The notes under the pieces are model-generated. The model saw only the letters and a program-made list of their open reading frames with translations. It did no database searches and was not told the origin of the DNA. Positions 31,935 to 40,011 of a DNA stretch of 40,011 bases are shown here, piece by piece (the stretch's first letter is position 1; each line of letters begins with the position of its first letter). The DNA is from Pseudogemmobacter bohemicus (lineage in GTDB: Bacteria; Pseudomonadota; Alphaproteobacteria; Rhodobacterales; Rhodobacteraceae): positions 1 through 40,011 of the forward strand of contig NZ_QNHG01000007.1 of NCBI RefSeq assembly GCF_003290025.1. The letters are read 5' to 3'. The translations under genes were made by a program, and so were the position numbers.

Positions 31935-31967
31935 GTCGCAATTCTGTCGTCAGTGTCGTAATTTGTC
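31935..31967 (+). promoter_or_regulatory. Direct repeat, probable AraC-type binding site before proX
   Basis: GTCGCAATTCTGTC (31935-31948) and GTCGTAATTTGTC (31955-31967) start 20 bases apart, about two turns of DNA. This is the usual arrangement for an AraC-family dimer. The site lies 190 bases before the binding-protein gene and after the GlxA-type regulator gene. Confidence 0.55.
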
Positions 31968-32143
31968 CGGTGACCTGAGGGAATATGCGTTGATTTCAGG
32001 GAAAAGGACTCAACTGCCGGCGATGGGCAGGGGCAGGGTATGCCCCTCAGACTGCCTGACAGCGCCGACGGGACCATCCATTTCGCAGAGATGAGCGGCA
32101 TCATCTGGGAATTGCCTGAACAAACCGCAACCGGGAGATGACA

Positions 32144-33142
32144 ATGAAAAATTCCGTCGCAACTGTTGCGCTCTCGCTGGGGCTTAGCCTTGGCGCGACC
32201 GCTGCACTCGCCGATTGCGGTGATGTGACCATCGCCAGCATGAACTGGCAAAGCGCCGAGGTGCTGGCCGCGCTGGACGCGATCATCCTGACCGAGGGCT
32301 ATGGCTGCAACGCGAGCGTGATCTCGGGCGATACGGTGCCGACGATCACCTCGATGGTGGAACGCGGTCAGCCCGATATTGCGCCCGAAGGCTGGGTCGA
32401 TCTGGTGCCGGAAGTCATCGCGCGCGGCACCGAAGAGGGCCGCCTGGTGAAGGGCGCGCTGGCGCTGTCGGATGGCGCGGTTCAGGGCTGGTGGATCCCG
32501 AAATACCTCGCGGATGCCAATCCGGAAATCAAAACCATCGACGACGCATTGGCGAATCCCGGGCTTTTCCCCGATTCCGAAGACCCGACCAAGGGCGCCG
32601 TCTATAACGGCCCGCAGGGCTGGGGCGGTACGGTGGTGACGACCAATCTCTTCAAAGCCTATGGCGGCGAGGAAAAGGGCTTCAAACTGATTGATACCGG
32701 GTCGGCGGCGGGCCTCGACGGCTCGATCGCGCGCGCTTACGAGAGCAAGCAGGGCTGGGTCGGCTATTACTGGGCTCCGACCGCGCTGCTCGGCAAATAC
32801 GAGATGGTCAAGCTGGAGCATGGTGTGCCTTACGACGCCGAAGCCTGGAAGGCCTGCAACTCGAATGCCGAATGCGCCGATCCGCAAAAGAACGACTGGC
32901 CGGGTGATACCGTCCAGACCATTATGACCTCGAAATTCGCCGAGACCGCGCCGGCGGATGTGAAGGCCTATCTGGACACGCGGTCCTGGTCGAATGCGAC
33001 CGTCAACGGGCTGATGGCCTGGATGACCGACAACCAGGCCACCGGCGAAGATGGTGCCCGTTACTTCCTGAAAGAGAATGAGGAAATCTGGACGAAATGG
33101 GTGAGCCCCGAAGCCGCCGAGAAGATCAAGGCTTCGCTCTGA
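32144..33142 (+). CDS. proX: ABC transporter solute-binding protein, betaine/choline class
   Basis: This 332-residue periplasmic protein has a Sec signal peptide (residues 1-22, MKNSVATVALSLGLSLGATA, cleavage near ALA-DCG). ATG at 32144 is six bases after GGGAG; the ATG at 32138 is too close to it. The mature part is of the OpuAC type: DVTIASMNWQSAEVLAALDAIIL, then DIAPEGWVDLVPEVI, QGWWIPKYL, YNGPQGWGG and QGWVGYYWAPTALLGKYEMVKLE. The many Trp and Tyr residues would form an aromatic cage for a quaternary amine. Four Cys occur (two pairs in DCG/GCN and ACNSNAECA), likely disulfides. With ProW and ProV it makes the importer; choline, betaine and carnitine remain possible ligands. Confidence 0.9.
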   Translation: MKNSVATVALSLGLSLGATAALADCGDVTIASMNWQSAEVLAALDAIILTEGYGCNASVISGDTVPTITSMVERGQPDIAPEGWVDLVPEVIARGTEEGRLVKGALALSDGAVQGWWIPKYLADANPEIKTIDDALANPGLFPDSEDPTKGAVYNGPQGWGGTVVTTNLFKAYGGEEKGFKLIDTGSAAGLDGSIARAYESKQGWVGYYWAPTALLGKYEMVKLEHGVPYDAEAWKACNSNAECADPQKNDWPGDTVQTIMTSKFAETAPADVKAYLDTRSWSNATVNGLMAWMTDNQATGEDGARYFLKENEEIWTKWVSPEAAEKIKASL

Positions 33143-33150
33143 TCCTGTAT

Positions 33151-33198
33151 CGGCGGCGCTCTGCCGCCGGCCAGTGCCGCGCCGGGTGATCCCGGCGC
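33151..33198 (+). terminator. Two tandem hairpins between proX and proW
   Basis: CGGCGGC/GCCGCCG (33151-33157 with 33163-33169) is followed by GCGCCGGG/CCCGGCGC (33179-33186 with 33191-33198). There is no T-run. They probably stabilise proX mRNA or reduce transcription of proWV. Confidence 0.6.
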
Positions 33199-33282
33199 GC
33201 GCGCTTTGAAAAGCCAAAAAGACCAACAGGCCCGCCAAAGGGCCGGCCACCCGTATGCACGGCATCTGACAGGGACACCAGG

Positions 33283-34170
33283 ATGGAATGGCTGACTAAA
33301 TTTCCCACCATGGACACCGGCGCGCTGCGCGATTTGCGCAAGGGCATCGACGAGTCCTTCCGGGGGTTCACCCGCGCCTGGGGCGATACGTTTGAATGGT
33401 TCTTCGAGCCGCTGCGCGTCTTCCTGATCCAGGCCGAGCGCCTGATGCTCAACACGCCCTGGCCGATTGTGCTGCTGGTGATCGGGCTGATCGCCTGGTT
33501 TGCCAGCCGCAGCTGGAAGATCACCGCTTTTGCCGTGGTCTCGCTGATCGCCATTGGCTGGTTCGGCATGTGGGAAGACACGATGCGGACCATCTCGATG
33601 ATCTTCGTCTGTACGGTGGTGGCGATTGCGGTCGGAATTCCAGTCGGCATTCTGATGGCGCGGTCAAACCGGATGCAGGCGGTGGTCAATCCGGTTCTGG
33701 ATGTGATGCAGACCATGCCGAGCTTCGTCTATCTGATCCCGGTGGTGATGCTGTTGGGGATCGGGCGGGTGCCCGGAGTGATCGCGGTGGTGATCTATGC
33801 CATCCCGCCGATCATCCGCCTGACCAACCTTGGCATCCGCATGGTCGACAAGGATGTGCTGGAGGCGGCGGATGCCTTTGGGTCGTCGTCCTGGCAAAAG
33901 CTGAAGAATGTGCAGATGCCGCTGGCGCTGCCCACGATCATGGCCGGGATCAACCAGACGATTATGATGGCGCTTGCGATGGTGGTGATCGCGGCGATGA
34001 TCGGGGTGCAGGGGCTGGGTCAGCCGGTCTTGCAGGCCATCAACAACCAGTATTTCTCGATCGGCATGTTCAACGGCTTCGCCATTGTCTGCATCGCCAT
34101 CATCTTCGACCGCGTGAGCCAGGCTTACGGTCGCCGCCTGCAAAAGCATCTGGAGATCGTTCATGGGTGA
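33283..34170 (+). CDS. proW: ABC transporter permease, ProW type
   Basis: This 295-residue inner-membrane protein has an N-terminal amphipathic region (residues 1-55). Membrane segments follow around 60-78 (PIVLLVIGLIAWFA), 81-97, 108-130, 150-170, 220-240 and 255-275. The conserved DVMQTMPSFVYLIPVVMLLGIG and the EAA-type loop EAADAFGSSSWQKLKNVQMPLALPTI are typical of ProW/OpuAB. The start at 33283 lies after AGGGACACCAGG. It overlaps proV by eight bases. Function: channel of the importer. Confidence 0.93.
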   Translation: MEWLTKFPTMDTGALRDLRKGIDESFRGFTRAWGDTFEWFFEPLRVFLIQAERLMLNTPWPIVLLVIGLIAWFASRSWKITAFAVVSLIAIGWFGMWEDTMRTISMIFVCTVVAIAVGIPVGILMARSNRMQAVVNPVLDVMQTMPSFVYLIPVVMLLGIGRVPGVIAVVIYAIPPIIRLTNLGIRMVDKDVLEAADAFGSSSWQKLKNVQMPLALPTIMAGINQTIMMALAMVVIAAMIGVQGLGQPVLQAINNQYFSIGMFNGFAIVCIAIIFDRVSQAYGRRLQKHLEIVHG

Positions 34171-35200
34171 GAAAGCCGCCATCGGGATCGAGGTCCGCAA
34201 GCTTTACAAGATCTTCGGCCCAAACGCCGCTGATATGGTCGCCCGGGTCGAGGCCGGCATGACCAAGACCGAGCTCAATGAAAAACACGGCCATGTGCTG
34301 GGGCTGAGGGATATCAATATCTCGATGCCGGCGGGCGGCATCCAGGTGATCATGGGGCTGTCGGGGTCGGGGAAATCGACGCTGATCCGCCATATCAACC
34401 GGCTGATCGACCCGACCTCGGGCGAGGTGGTGGTGGGCGGCGATGACGTGGTAAAGATGAATCCCGACCAGCTGCGCGAGTTCCGCCGGCATCAGACCGC
34501 GATGGTGTTCCAGAAATTCGCGCTGCTGCCGCACAGGAATGTGCTGGAAAACACCGTCTATGGGCTTGAGGTCCAGGGTGTAGACCGCGACGCCCAGGTG
34601 AAATCCGCCACGATGTGGCTGGAGCGCGTGGGCCTGAAAGGGTTCGAAAAGAAATACCCGAACCAGCTTTCCGGCGGCATGCAGCAACGGGTGGGCCTTG
34701 CCCGCGCGCTGGCCAATGACGCGCCGATCCTTTTGATGGATGAGGCATTTTCCGCGCTGGACCCGCTGATCCGGGTGGATATGCAGACGATCCTGCTCGA
34801 CCTGCAAAAGGATATCCGCAAAACCATCGTCTTCATCACCCATGACCTTGACGAGGCGCTGCGTCTTGGCGACCGGATCGCGATCCTGAGGGACGGCAAT
34901 ATGGTGCAGCAGGGCACCGGGCAGGAGATCGTGATGACCCCCGCCGACGGCTATATCGAAAGCTTTGTCGAACACGTCAATCGCGGCAAGGTGATCCGGG
35001 TGGAAACCGTGATGCAGCCCGGAGCCAGCACCGAGGGTCTCGCCCCCATCGCGGCAACCGCGCTGCTGGAAGACGCCGCCAAACAGCTGATCGCCGGCAA
35101 TGCCGCCCGCCTCGCTGTCACCGACCCGTCGGGCCGCCCGCTTGGCACTGTCGACATGGCAGCCATCACCCGCGGCATGTTCCCGGTCCAGGCCGCCTGA
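34163..35200 (+). CDS. proV: ABC transporter ATPase, ProV type
   Basis: This 345-residue cytoplasmic subunit has Walker A MGLSGSGKST (about residues 65-74), signature LSGGMQQR (about 171-178), Walker B ILLMDEAFSALDPL and the switch His in FITHDLDEAL. The C-terminal part (about 285-345, AAKQLIAGNAARLAVTDPSGRPLGTVDM) looks like a single, reduced CBS domain. In OpuA-type transporters this region senses ionic strength, so osmotic gating here is uncertain. It overlaps proW by eight bases and ends before a triple hairpin. Confidence 0.93.
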   Translation: MGEKAAIGIEVRKLYKIFGPNAADMVARVEAGMTKTELNEKHGHVLGLRDINISMPAGGIQVIMGLSGSGKSTLIRHINRLIDPTSGEVVVGGDDVVKMNPDQLREFRRHQTAMVFQKFALLPHRNVLENTVYGLEVQGVDRDAQVKSATMWLERVGLKGFEKKYPNQLSGGMQQRVGLARALANDAPILLMDEAFSALDPLIRVDMQTILLDLQKDIRKTIVFITHDLDEALRLGDRIAILRDGNMVQQGTGQEIVMTPADGYIESFVEHVNRGKVIRVETVMQPGASTEGLAPIAATALLEDAAKQLIAGNAARLAVTDPSGRPLGTVDMAAITRGMFPVQAA

Positions 35201-35246
35201 TCCAGGCCGCCGCCCCCTTTCATCTGTCCGGAAATATCCCGGGGGA

Positions 35247-35297
35247 GGGAGGCCGTCAGGCCTCCCCGGGGGCAGCGCCCCCGCCTGCGCAAGCAGG
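35247..35297. terminator. Three adjacent hairpins between convergent genes
   Basis: GGGAGGCC/GGCCTCCC (35247-35254 with 35259-35266), GGGGGC/GCCCCC (35268-35273 with 35277-35282) and CCTGC/GCAGG (35284-35288 with 35293-35297) lie between proV and the leftward gene ending at 35303. They can act in both directions. The segment resembles a repeat family frequent between genes in Rhodobacteraceae. Confidence 0.65.
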
Positions 35298-35302
35298 ACC
35301 CC

Positions 35303-35695
35303 TCAACGATACACATCCACAGTGATGAAATTGCCGGTGCCGCCCCGGCCCCAGATCTGCACGACCACCACCGCGCCGCCATTGACGATGGCCTGACGTG
35401 CGCCTTTCGACATGGTGCCCCCCATCAGCATCTTCTCCATCGCATCGCGGTTCTTCACATCGCCGAAAAAGCTGTCCCATTCATCGCCGGGATCGCCTTT
35501 ACCGAATTTGTGGAAATTCGCCCGGTCCTGACGCAGGATCTGCCAGGGTTGCGTCAGCCGCTTGCCTTTCGAATTCACCAGATCGGCCGGGCCGATATAA
35601 GCCGTGTATTCTTCCAGCAGCTCCTGGGCCGCCACGGGTGCGGCGAGGCCAAGGCCAAGCGCGGTAGCCAGAATGGCAAATGCACGAAAACGCAT
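35303..35695 (-). CDS. Small secreted protein, unknown function
   Basis: This 130-residue protein has a Sec signal peptide (residues 1-23, MRFRAFAILATALGLGLAAP then VAAQ). The mature 107 residues have a Gln/Glu-rich start (ELLEEYTAYIGPADLVNSKG) and a Lys/Asp-rich middle (FHKFGKGDPGDEWDSFFGDV). The end is basic, with GGAVVVVQIWGRGGTGNFITVDVYR. It has no Cys. It belongs to no family I recognise; the WDSFF segment is conspicuous. It starts 24 bases after the M15 peptidase stop, so it is likely in the same operon. A periplasmic role is inferred from the signal only. Confidence 0.78.
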   Translation of the reverse strand: MRFRAFAILATALGLGLAAPVAAQELLEEYTAYIGPADLVNSKGKRLTQPWQILRQDRANFHKFGKGDPGDEWDSFFGDVKNRDAMEKMLMGGTMSKGARQAIVNGGAVVVVQIWGRGGTGNFITVDVYR

Positions 35696-35719
35696 GATTT
35701 TACTCCTGTCAGGATGGGA

Positions 35720-36553
35720 TCAGTCTGCCCGGTTGCCCGTGAGCCGCGCATGGAGGATCAATTCGGGCCGATATTCGAAATGCATACCGTCGAAATGGTG
35801 CCATTTCCCGCCCCAGATAAAGCCGTGGCGCTCCATCTCGCGCACCAGGACCTCGGGATAGCGGTTCTCATAGGGACCGACGGCCCCCTCTGCCGCGCCC
35901 GACCAGCGCCAGTAGCCGCCCAGATCGGTGTTGAAATCCACCGCCATGCCAAAGCTGTGGCCCGACAGCCTTGTCGTCCCGGCGATCGCCCGCCAGTTGA
36001 AGCTGCCGCCAATGGTCTGGAAATACACATCCATATCGGGGCCGGGCGCGGCAATCGCGTTCAGCGCGGCCTGCAGCTGCGTTGCGGCGCAAGTGCGGTC
36101 TGAAAGCTGGAAACTGGCCTTTGACTTGCCCGGCCAGGTGACGGTGACAAGGGAGGCTGCCACCTCTTCCTTGCTGTCACCGTAAAGCGCACGGAAGAAC
36201 GGCTCGTTCCGGGCGCGGCCGGGATCGAACCAGGGCTCCTCCCGCCGTGTCAGATCGAAGGCCAGCGGATAGGTTTGCAGGAATTGCTCGGAGATATTGG
36301 CATCTTCCAGCCGCTCTTGCGGGGAAAGCGGCACATCGCCGAGGCCGGTGGGCAGCTTGCGCCCATCGGCAAGGGTCAGGGTCTGGCGGTCCTCGCTGAC
36401 CTCCATCCCCGGATAGGCCAGTTCCAGCGCGCCGATCCAGGGCAGTTTCGCCATGGCCGGCAGGTCGGTGGTCAGGAAATCACGGATCTCGCAGGCCCCG
36501 GCGGGGCCCGCGCTCAACACGATCACGGCCAGCAGATTGCGCAGTTTCACCAT
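35720..36553 (-). CDS. M15-family (D-Ala-D-Ala carboxypeptidase-like) peptidase, exported
   Basis: This 277-residue protein has an N-terminal signal (residues 1-21, LRNLLAVIVLSAGPAGA). The catalytic zinc motif SGHSFGMAVDFN (about 189-200) supplies His and Asp, and KWHHFDGMHFEY (about 249-260) supplies the second His; these are the VanY/M15C residues. The N-terminal half (22-150) is a less conserved extension, probably for substrate or wall binding. It should cleave peptidoglycan stem peptides in the periplasm. It lies between the DUF475 gene and a small secreted protein on the same strand. Confidence 0.87.
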   Translation of the reverse strand: MVKLRNLLAVIVLSAGPAGACEIRDFLTTDLPAMAKLPWIGALELAYPGMEVSEDRQTLTLADGRKLPTGLGDVPLSPQERLEDANISEQFLQTYPLAFDLTRREEPWFDPGRARNEPFFRALYGDSKEEVAASLVTVTWPGKSKASFQLSDRTCAATQLQAALNAIAAPGPDMDVYFQTIGGSFNWRAIAGTTRLSGHSFGMAVDFNTDLGGYWRWSGAAEGAVGPYENRYPEVLVREMERHGFIWGGKWHHFDGMHFEYRPELILHARLTGNRAD

Positions 36554-36638
36554 AGGCCACTCTCTCTGCGTGCTGGCCGCAGCGTTACCCGAACCGGGCG
36601 CGCCGGCTGGCGAGGATAGCCCGACCCCGATGCGCCCC

Positions 36639-37721
36639 TCAATGCGTCCCGGGATTGGTCCGGTTCCAGCGGATCGAGGACCAGAGCGACACCCCGATCA
36701 GCATCGCGCCGCCAAGGCCCGTGACCACTTCGGGAATTTTCACGATGACTTGCAGATACATGATTACCGACAGGATCAGGATAGCCCAGAAGGCGCCATG
36801 TTCCAGGTAACGATATTCGGCGAGTGTGCCTTTCTCGACCAGCATGATGGTCATCGAGCGCACATACATCGCGCCGATCCCGAGGCCGATGGCGATGACG
36901 AACAGGTTCTGAGACAAAGCAAAGGCCCCGATCACCCCGTCAAACGAGAAGCTGGCATCCAGCACCTCAAGATAAAGGAAGGCGCCGACGCCGCCCTTTG
37001 CCGCGCCCTCCAGCATCTCCTGGCTGCGGTCAAGGATGCCGCCCAGCACCTCGACCATGAGGAAGGTCAGAAGCCCCCAGATTGCGGCATGGAAGAAGGT
37101 AGTCGAGGCCACCGGGCCAAGCGCCGGATTATTCTCGATGATCTTCGAGAAGATGATCATAATCACCAGCACGAAACCGATCTCGATTCCCTTGATCGAC
37201 GAGAAATCCGAGGCTTTTTTCTCGATCCAGCGCACCCAGTGCACGTCTTTTTCGCCGTCGAAGAAGAAGGACAGCGCGACCATCATCAGGAAGGTGCCAC
37301 CAAAGGCGGCAATCGGCAGATGGGCGTCATGCATGATTTCGGCATAGCGCTCGGGCTGGCTGGCGGCCATCACCAGCGCGGTCCATGGTCCGACATTGGC
37401 GGCGATCACCACGATCAGCAGCGGGAAGACGATCCGCATGCCGAAAACGGCGATGATGATGCCCCAGGTCAGGAAGCGACGCTGCCAGAGCGGCGTCATA
37501 TCCTTGAGCTTATTGGCATTGACGATGGCATTGTCGAAGGAGAGCGAGATCTCCAGCACCGCCAGAACCGAGACGATGAAGAAGACCTTCAAGGCGCCCA
37601 TCGTGGTATGTTCGGTGGAAAACCCCAGCCATAGCCCCAGGGCAAGGCCGATTGCCGTCACCGCAAACGCGGCTCCGAAATAAGAGAGAGTGCTGCGTTC
37701 GGATTTTACCGGGCTTTGCAT
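36639..37721 (-). CDS. DUF475/TerC-like integral membrane protein
   Basis: This 360-residue protein has about nine membrane segments. Two similar halves each carry an acidic membrane motif: VLEISLSFDNAIVNANKL (about residues 51-68) and LEVLDASFSFDGVIGAF (about 245-261), the hallmark of DUF475 and the TerC superfamily. ATG at 37721 is preferred because AGGAG lies nine bases upstream; an in-frame start at 37748 adds nine residues without a site. Relatives are linked to metal ion export (manganese) and tellurite resistance, so ion transport is plausible. No metal-sensing riboswitch was recognised upstream. Confidence 0.88.
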   Translation of the reverse strand: MQSPVKSERSTLSYFGAAFAVTAIGLALGLWLGFSTEHTTMGALKVFFIVSVLAVLEISLSFDNAIVNANKLKDMTPLWQRRFLTWGIIIAVFGMRIVFPLLIVVIAANVGPWTALVMAASQPERYAEIMHDAHLPIAAFGGTFLMMVALSFFFDGEKDVHWVRWIEKKASDFSSIKGIEIGFVLVIMIIFSKIIENNPALGPVASTTFFHAAIWGLLTFLMVEVLGGILDRSQEMLEGAAKGGVGAFLYLEVLDASFSFDGVIGAFALSQNLFVIAIGLGIGAMYVRSMTIMLVEKGTLAEYRYLEHGAFWAILILSVIMYLQVIVKIPEVVTGLGGAMLIGVSLWSSIRWNRTNPGTH

Positions 37722-38397
37722 CGGGTCGTGCTCCTGGCCGATTCTCACGCATCTGTTATCCCGCCGCTACCGCACCGACCAGTGCGATTTTGCAGGGGCA
37801 GCATTGCGGAGCTGCGCCCCCGGGCACCCCGGGCGCCCCCTGTGCGATTTCTTGCCTGGGCCGGGCGGCGACAGGCCAACAGGCTGGTGCAGACAGGTCG
37901 GCGCAAACCAGGCCGGCCCGGATCAGAAACCGGTATGTTGCGCAGGAGATGCGGGGCTTCGGTGGATTTCCCCGGGACTGTTTGGCCACGGATCCGGGTT
38001 TCGCATCAATTGAACCGGAACCCGATATCGCAGCCTGGAACGCGATTGGCCACCAGAAGGCGCAGCAGGTCCAGCCGGATCCGGAGGTCATCATTGAACT
38101 GCCCGGCGCGCCTTTTGGCCTGCAACAGCCGGTGGTCCGGATCGGTAGGGCAGGTGGGGCGCATTATGCGCCCCCCTGGCGGGGCAAGCCCGCCTTCACG
38201 CATCTGCCCGGCCCGGCGCCGGGCGGGCTCGATTCTGACCCGGTTTCGGGGCTGGTGGCGGTGGCCGGTGCTGCATCTGCCCTGACCCCTTTGCCGAGGC
38301 CGGATCGCGAATGTGGCTCTCACCCGCGCAAAGAGCTTTGCCGCCGGATCTTGCGGGAGACGCTGAGGCGCCCGGTCCGCTGGCAGGGCGGAAATGC
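37722..38397. other. 676-bp region without a supportable gene
   Basis: Open frames exist on both strands but none has a ribosome-binding site, a domain or composition distinct from GC-driven shadows. The bases GTGCGATTT occur twice, at 37782 and 37842, on either side of a GC-rich self-complementary stretch (CAGGGG...CCCCCTG). This may mark an old insertion or a stem structure. The leftward promoter of the DUF475 gene must lie in the first part. Confidence 0.55.
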
Positions 38398-38425
38398 AAA
38401 ACGCCGGGGACAGCCCCGGCGTTTT
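38398..38425. terminator. Strong bidirectional terminator after the CoA-transferase genes
   Basis: AAAACGCCGGGG and CCCCGGCGTTTT form a perfect 12-bp stem with a four-base loop (ACAG). A-runs and T-runs flank it on both strands. It ends the leftward scoAB operon 36 bases after its stop codon. Confidence 0.88.
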
Positions 38426-38460
38426 GTCATCTGGGGGCGGTCGCGCCCCCCTTTGGCCGC

Positions 38461-39093
38461 TCAGGCGACGATGGTGGCCTCGGTCGCGGCGCGCAGATCG
38501 GCCTCGCTGATACCGGGCGCGGTCTCGACGATGCGAAGGCCTCCTGGCACCACATCCAGCACGCCGAGATTCGAGATGATGCGGTCCACCACCGCCTTGC
38601 CGGTCAGCGGCAGGGTGCAGGCTTTCAGTACCTTGGACTCGCCGGCCTTGTTGGTGTGGTCCATCACGACGACCACGCGGCCGACGCCCGCGACCAGATC
38701 CATCGCGCCGCCCATGCCCTTGACCAGCTTGCCCGGGATCATCCAGTTCGCCAGATCGCCGTTTTCATCGACCTCCATTGCGCCAAGGATCGCCATCGCG
38801 ATCTTGCCGCCCCGGATCATCGCGAAGCTGGTTGCCGAGTCGAAAAACGCGGTCTGCGGCAGCTCGGTAATGGTTTGCTTGCCGGCATTGATCAGATCGG
38901 CATCTTCCTCGCCCTCGAACGGGAAAGGGCCCATGCCGAGCATGCCGTTTTCCGATTGCAGCGTGACCTCGATCCCTTCGGGGATGTAATTCGCCACCAG
39001 CGTCGGAATGCCGATCCCGAGGTTCACATACCAGCCGTCCTGGAGTTCGAGCGCCGCGCGGGCGGCCATTTGGTTCCGATCCCAGCCAGCCAT
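38461..39093 (-). CDS. scoB: 3-oxoacid CoA-transferase subunit B
   Basis: This 210-residue subunit transfers CoA between succinyl-CoA and a 3-oxoacid such as acetoacetate. The start [29 protein letters not shown] and the catalytic Glu in QSENGMLG (about residues 47-54) are diagnostic. It ends with a normal C-terminus and overlaps subunit A by ATGA (39093). The in-frame GTG at 39096 is a possible but less likely start. With subunit A it forms the heterotetramer used in ketone-body or polyhydroxybutyrate breakdown. Confidence 0.93.
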   Translation of the reverse strand: MAGWDRNQMAARAALELQDGWYVNLGIGIPTLVANYIPEGIEVTLQSENGMLGMGPFPFEGEEDADLINAGKQTITELPQTAFFDSATSFAMIRGGKIAMAILGAMEVDENGDLANWMIPGKLVKGMGGAMDLVAGVGRVVVVMDHTNKAGESKVLKACTLPLTGKAVVDRIISNLGVLDVVPGGLRIVETAPGISEADLRAATEATIVA

Positions 39094-39800
39094 CACACAG
39101 CCTCCCGCTTGCGCACAGTGCGTTGTTCGATCCGTTTTTCATGCTGACCCTGCACGATCTTCGTCACATAGATGCCGGGCAGGTGGATCGCATCCGGGTC
39201 CAGCGCGCCAAGCGGCACGATTTCCTCGACCTCGGCGATGCAGATCTTACCGCAGGTGGCGGCGGGGACGTTGAAGTTCCGCGCGGTCTTGCGGAAGACA
39301 AGGTTCCCCGAAGGGTCGGCCTTCCAGGCTTTGACGATGGCCAGATCGGCGACGATGCCGCGTTCCAGGATATAGGTCTGGCCGTCGAAATCGTGGTGTT
39401 CCTTGCCGTCTGCGATCACGGTGCCGACGCCGGTTTTCGTATAGAAACCGGGAATCCCGGCGCCGCCAGCGCGCATCCGCTCGGCCAGCGTGCCTTGCGG
39501 GTTGAATTCCAGCTCCAGCTCGCCCGAGAGATACTGGCGCATGAATTCGGCATTCTCGCCCACATAGGACGAGATCATCTTCTTCACCTGGCGGGTTTCC
39601 AGGAGTTGCCCAAGGCCGAAGCCGTCGACACCGGCATTGTTCGACGCGACGGTGAGGTTCTTTGTGCCCGCATCGCGGATGGCCGCGATCAGCAGTTCCG
39701 GAATGCCGCAAAGGCCAAAGCCGCCGGCCGCGATCAGCATTCCGTCTTTCAGATGGCCGTCCAGCGCCTCGGCGGCGGTGGCGTGGATTTTCTTGCCCAT
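39093..39800 (-). CDS. scoA: 3-oxoacid CoA-transferase subunit A
   Basis: This 235-residue partner of ScoB starts with [20 protein letters not shown] (about residues 19-38), the glycine-rich CoA-binding loop. [20 protein letters not shown] and [23 protein letters not shown] are also family-typical. The start has AGGAGGGG just upstream, and the divergent region (39801-39907) probably holds its promoter next to that of the PAS-domain gene. Confidence 0.93.
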   Translation of the reverse strand: MGKKIHATAAEALDGHLKDGMLIAAGGFGLCGIPELLIAAIRDAGTKNLTVASNNAGVDGFGLGQLLETRQVKKMISSYVGENAEFMRQYLSGELELEFNPQGTLAERMRAGGAGIPGFYTKTGVGTVIADGKEHHDFDGQTYILERGIVADLAIVKAWKADPSGNLVFRKTARNFNVPAATCGKICIAEVEEIVPLGALDPDAIHLPGIYVTKIVQGQHEKRIEQRTVRKREAV

Positions 39801-39907
39801 AACCCCTCCTCATGGGTCGGTTTGGTATTGGCCGGGATGCTGATGGATTGCGGGCTGGGCCGGAATCCGTAGAAATACTTAGATGCCCAGGTAGACAGGA
39901 GGCGATG

Positions 39908-40011
39908 ATGCCGGACCATGACCCCGATGACCTTGCGGCGCTGGCCTTCCTTCATGCGCCAGAGGCGACGCTGGTGCTGACCGACCGGGTGATACGCCGC
40001 GCCAATCTCGC
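39908..40011 (+). CDS. Start of a probable PAS-domain regulator (partial)
   Basis: AGGAGG (39897-39902) precedes ATG at 39908; another ATG at 39905 is closer than usual. The first 34 residues run PDHDPDDLAALAFLHAPEA then LVLTDRVIRRAN. The last part has the form APEAxLVLxDRVIRRxN, the opening of a PAS domain, commonly followed by a LuxR-type helix-turn-helix in Rhodobacteraceae. It diverges from scoAB and may regulate it. The rest lies outside the window. Confidence 0.65.
   Translation, partial: MPDHDPDDLAALAFLHAPEATLVLTDRVIRRANL

Noticed and set aside
1-40011. CRISPR arrays, rRNA and tRNA genes
   Set aside because: No regularly spaced repeat-spacer pattern, no rRNA-like sequence and no tRNA cloverleaf was noticed on either strand; a dedicated scan was not possible.

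Overview
The sequence is GC-rich alphaproteobacterial DNA. Protein families, gene neighbourhoods and intergenic hairpins point to a Rhodobacteraceae member (Paracoccus/Rhodobacter-like); this is inferred by eye, with no database search. A Rep_3-type initiator, a parAB pair and iteron-like repeats at 26.5-30.8 kb indicate that the window comes from a plasmid or chromid, or from an integrated copy of one.

Layout. (1) 1-1713: leftward block of microvirus (Microviridae) genes: partial major capsid protein, DNA pilot protein and three small overlapping ORFs. It ends at a sequence that looks like a XerC/XerD dif site, so this looks like an integrated microvirus cut by the window edge. (2) 1.85-3.05 kb: decayed IS3-family element carrying a short tandem-repeat expansion. 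(3) 3.05-18.6 kb: catabolic island. A leftward operon (ALDH, enolase-superfamily enzyme, GMC oxidoreductase) diverges from an IclR regulator across a nested palindrome. Rightward follow an aspartase-like lyase, a second ALDH, an aldo/keto reductase, a dipeptide-type ABC transporter and a LysR regulator. Together they look like uptake and oxidation of one carboxylic or amino-acid-like substrate, not identified. (4) 19.1-23.6 kb: an ECF sigma factor and anti-sigma factor diverge from a subtilisin-like protease with a Tat-like leader, a small NSGRGG-repeat protein with a related leader, and an HPr-kinase-like/PqqD fusion. Three promoter-like sites of identical architecture (GGGAATA-A, 14 nt, CGTT) precede the sigma gene, the protease and the repeat protein. 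This is the best candidate for an undescribed system: an ECF-controlled secreted peptide or protein maturation pathway.

(5) 23.5-26.1 kb: ribbon-helix-helix protein and a two-subunit GMC (gluconate-dehydrogenase-like) periplasmic oxidase. (6) 26.5-30.8 kb: parB, parA, iteron origin and rep. (7) 30.8-35.2 kb: GlxA/AraC regulator whose start overlaps the rep stop, followed by a proXWV-type betaine/choline-class ABC importer. (8) 35.3-37.7 kb: small secreted protein, M15 peptidase, DUF475/TerC-like membrane protein. (9) 38.4-39.8 kb: 3-oxoacid CoA-transferase subunits, diverging from the start of a probable PAS-domain regulator at the right edge. No rRNA, tRNA or CRISPR was seen.
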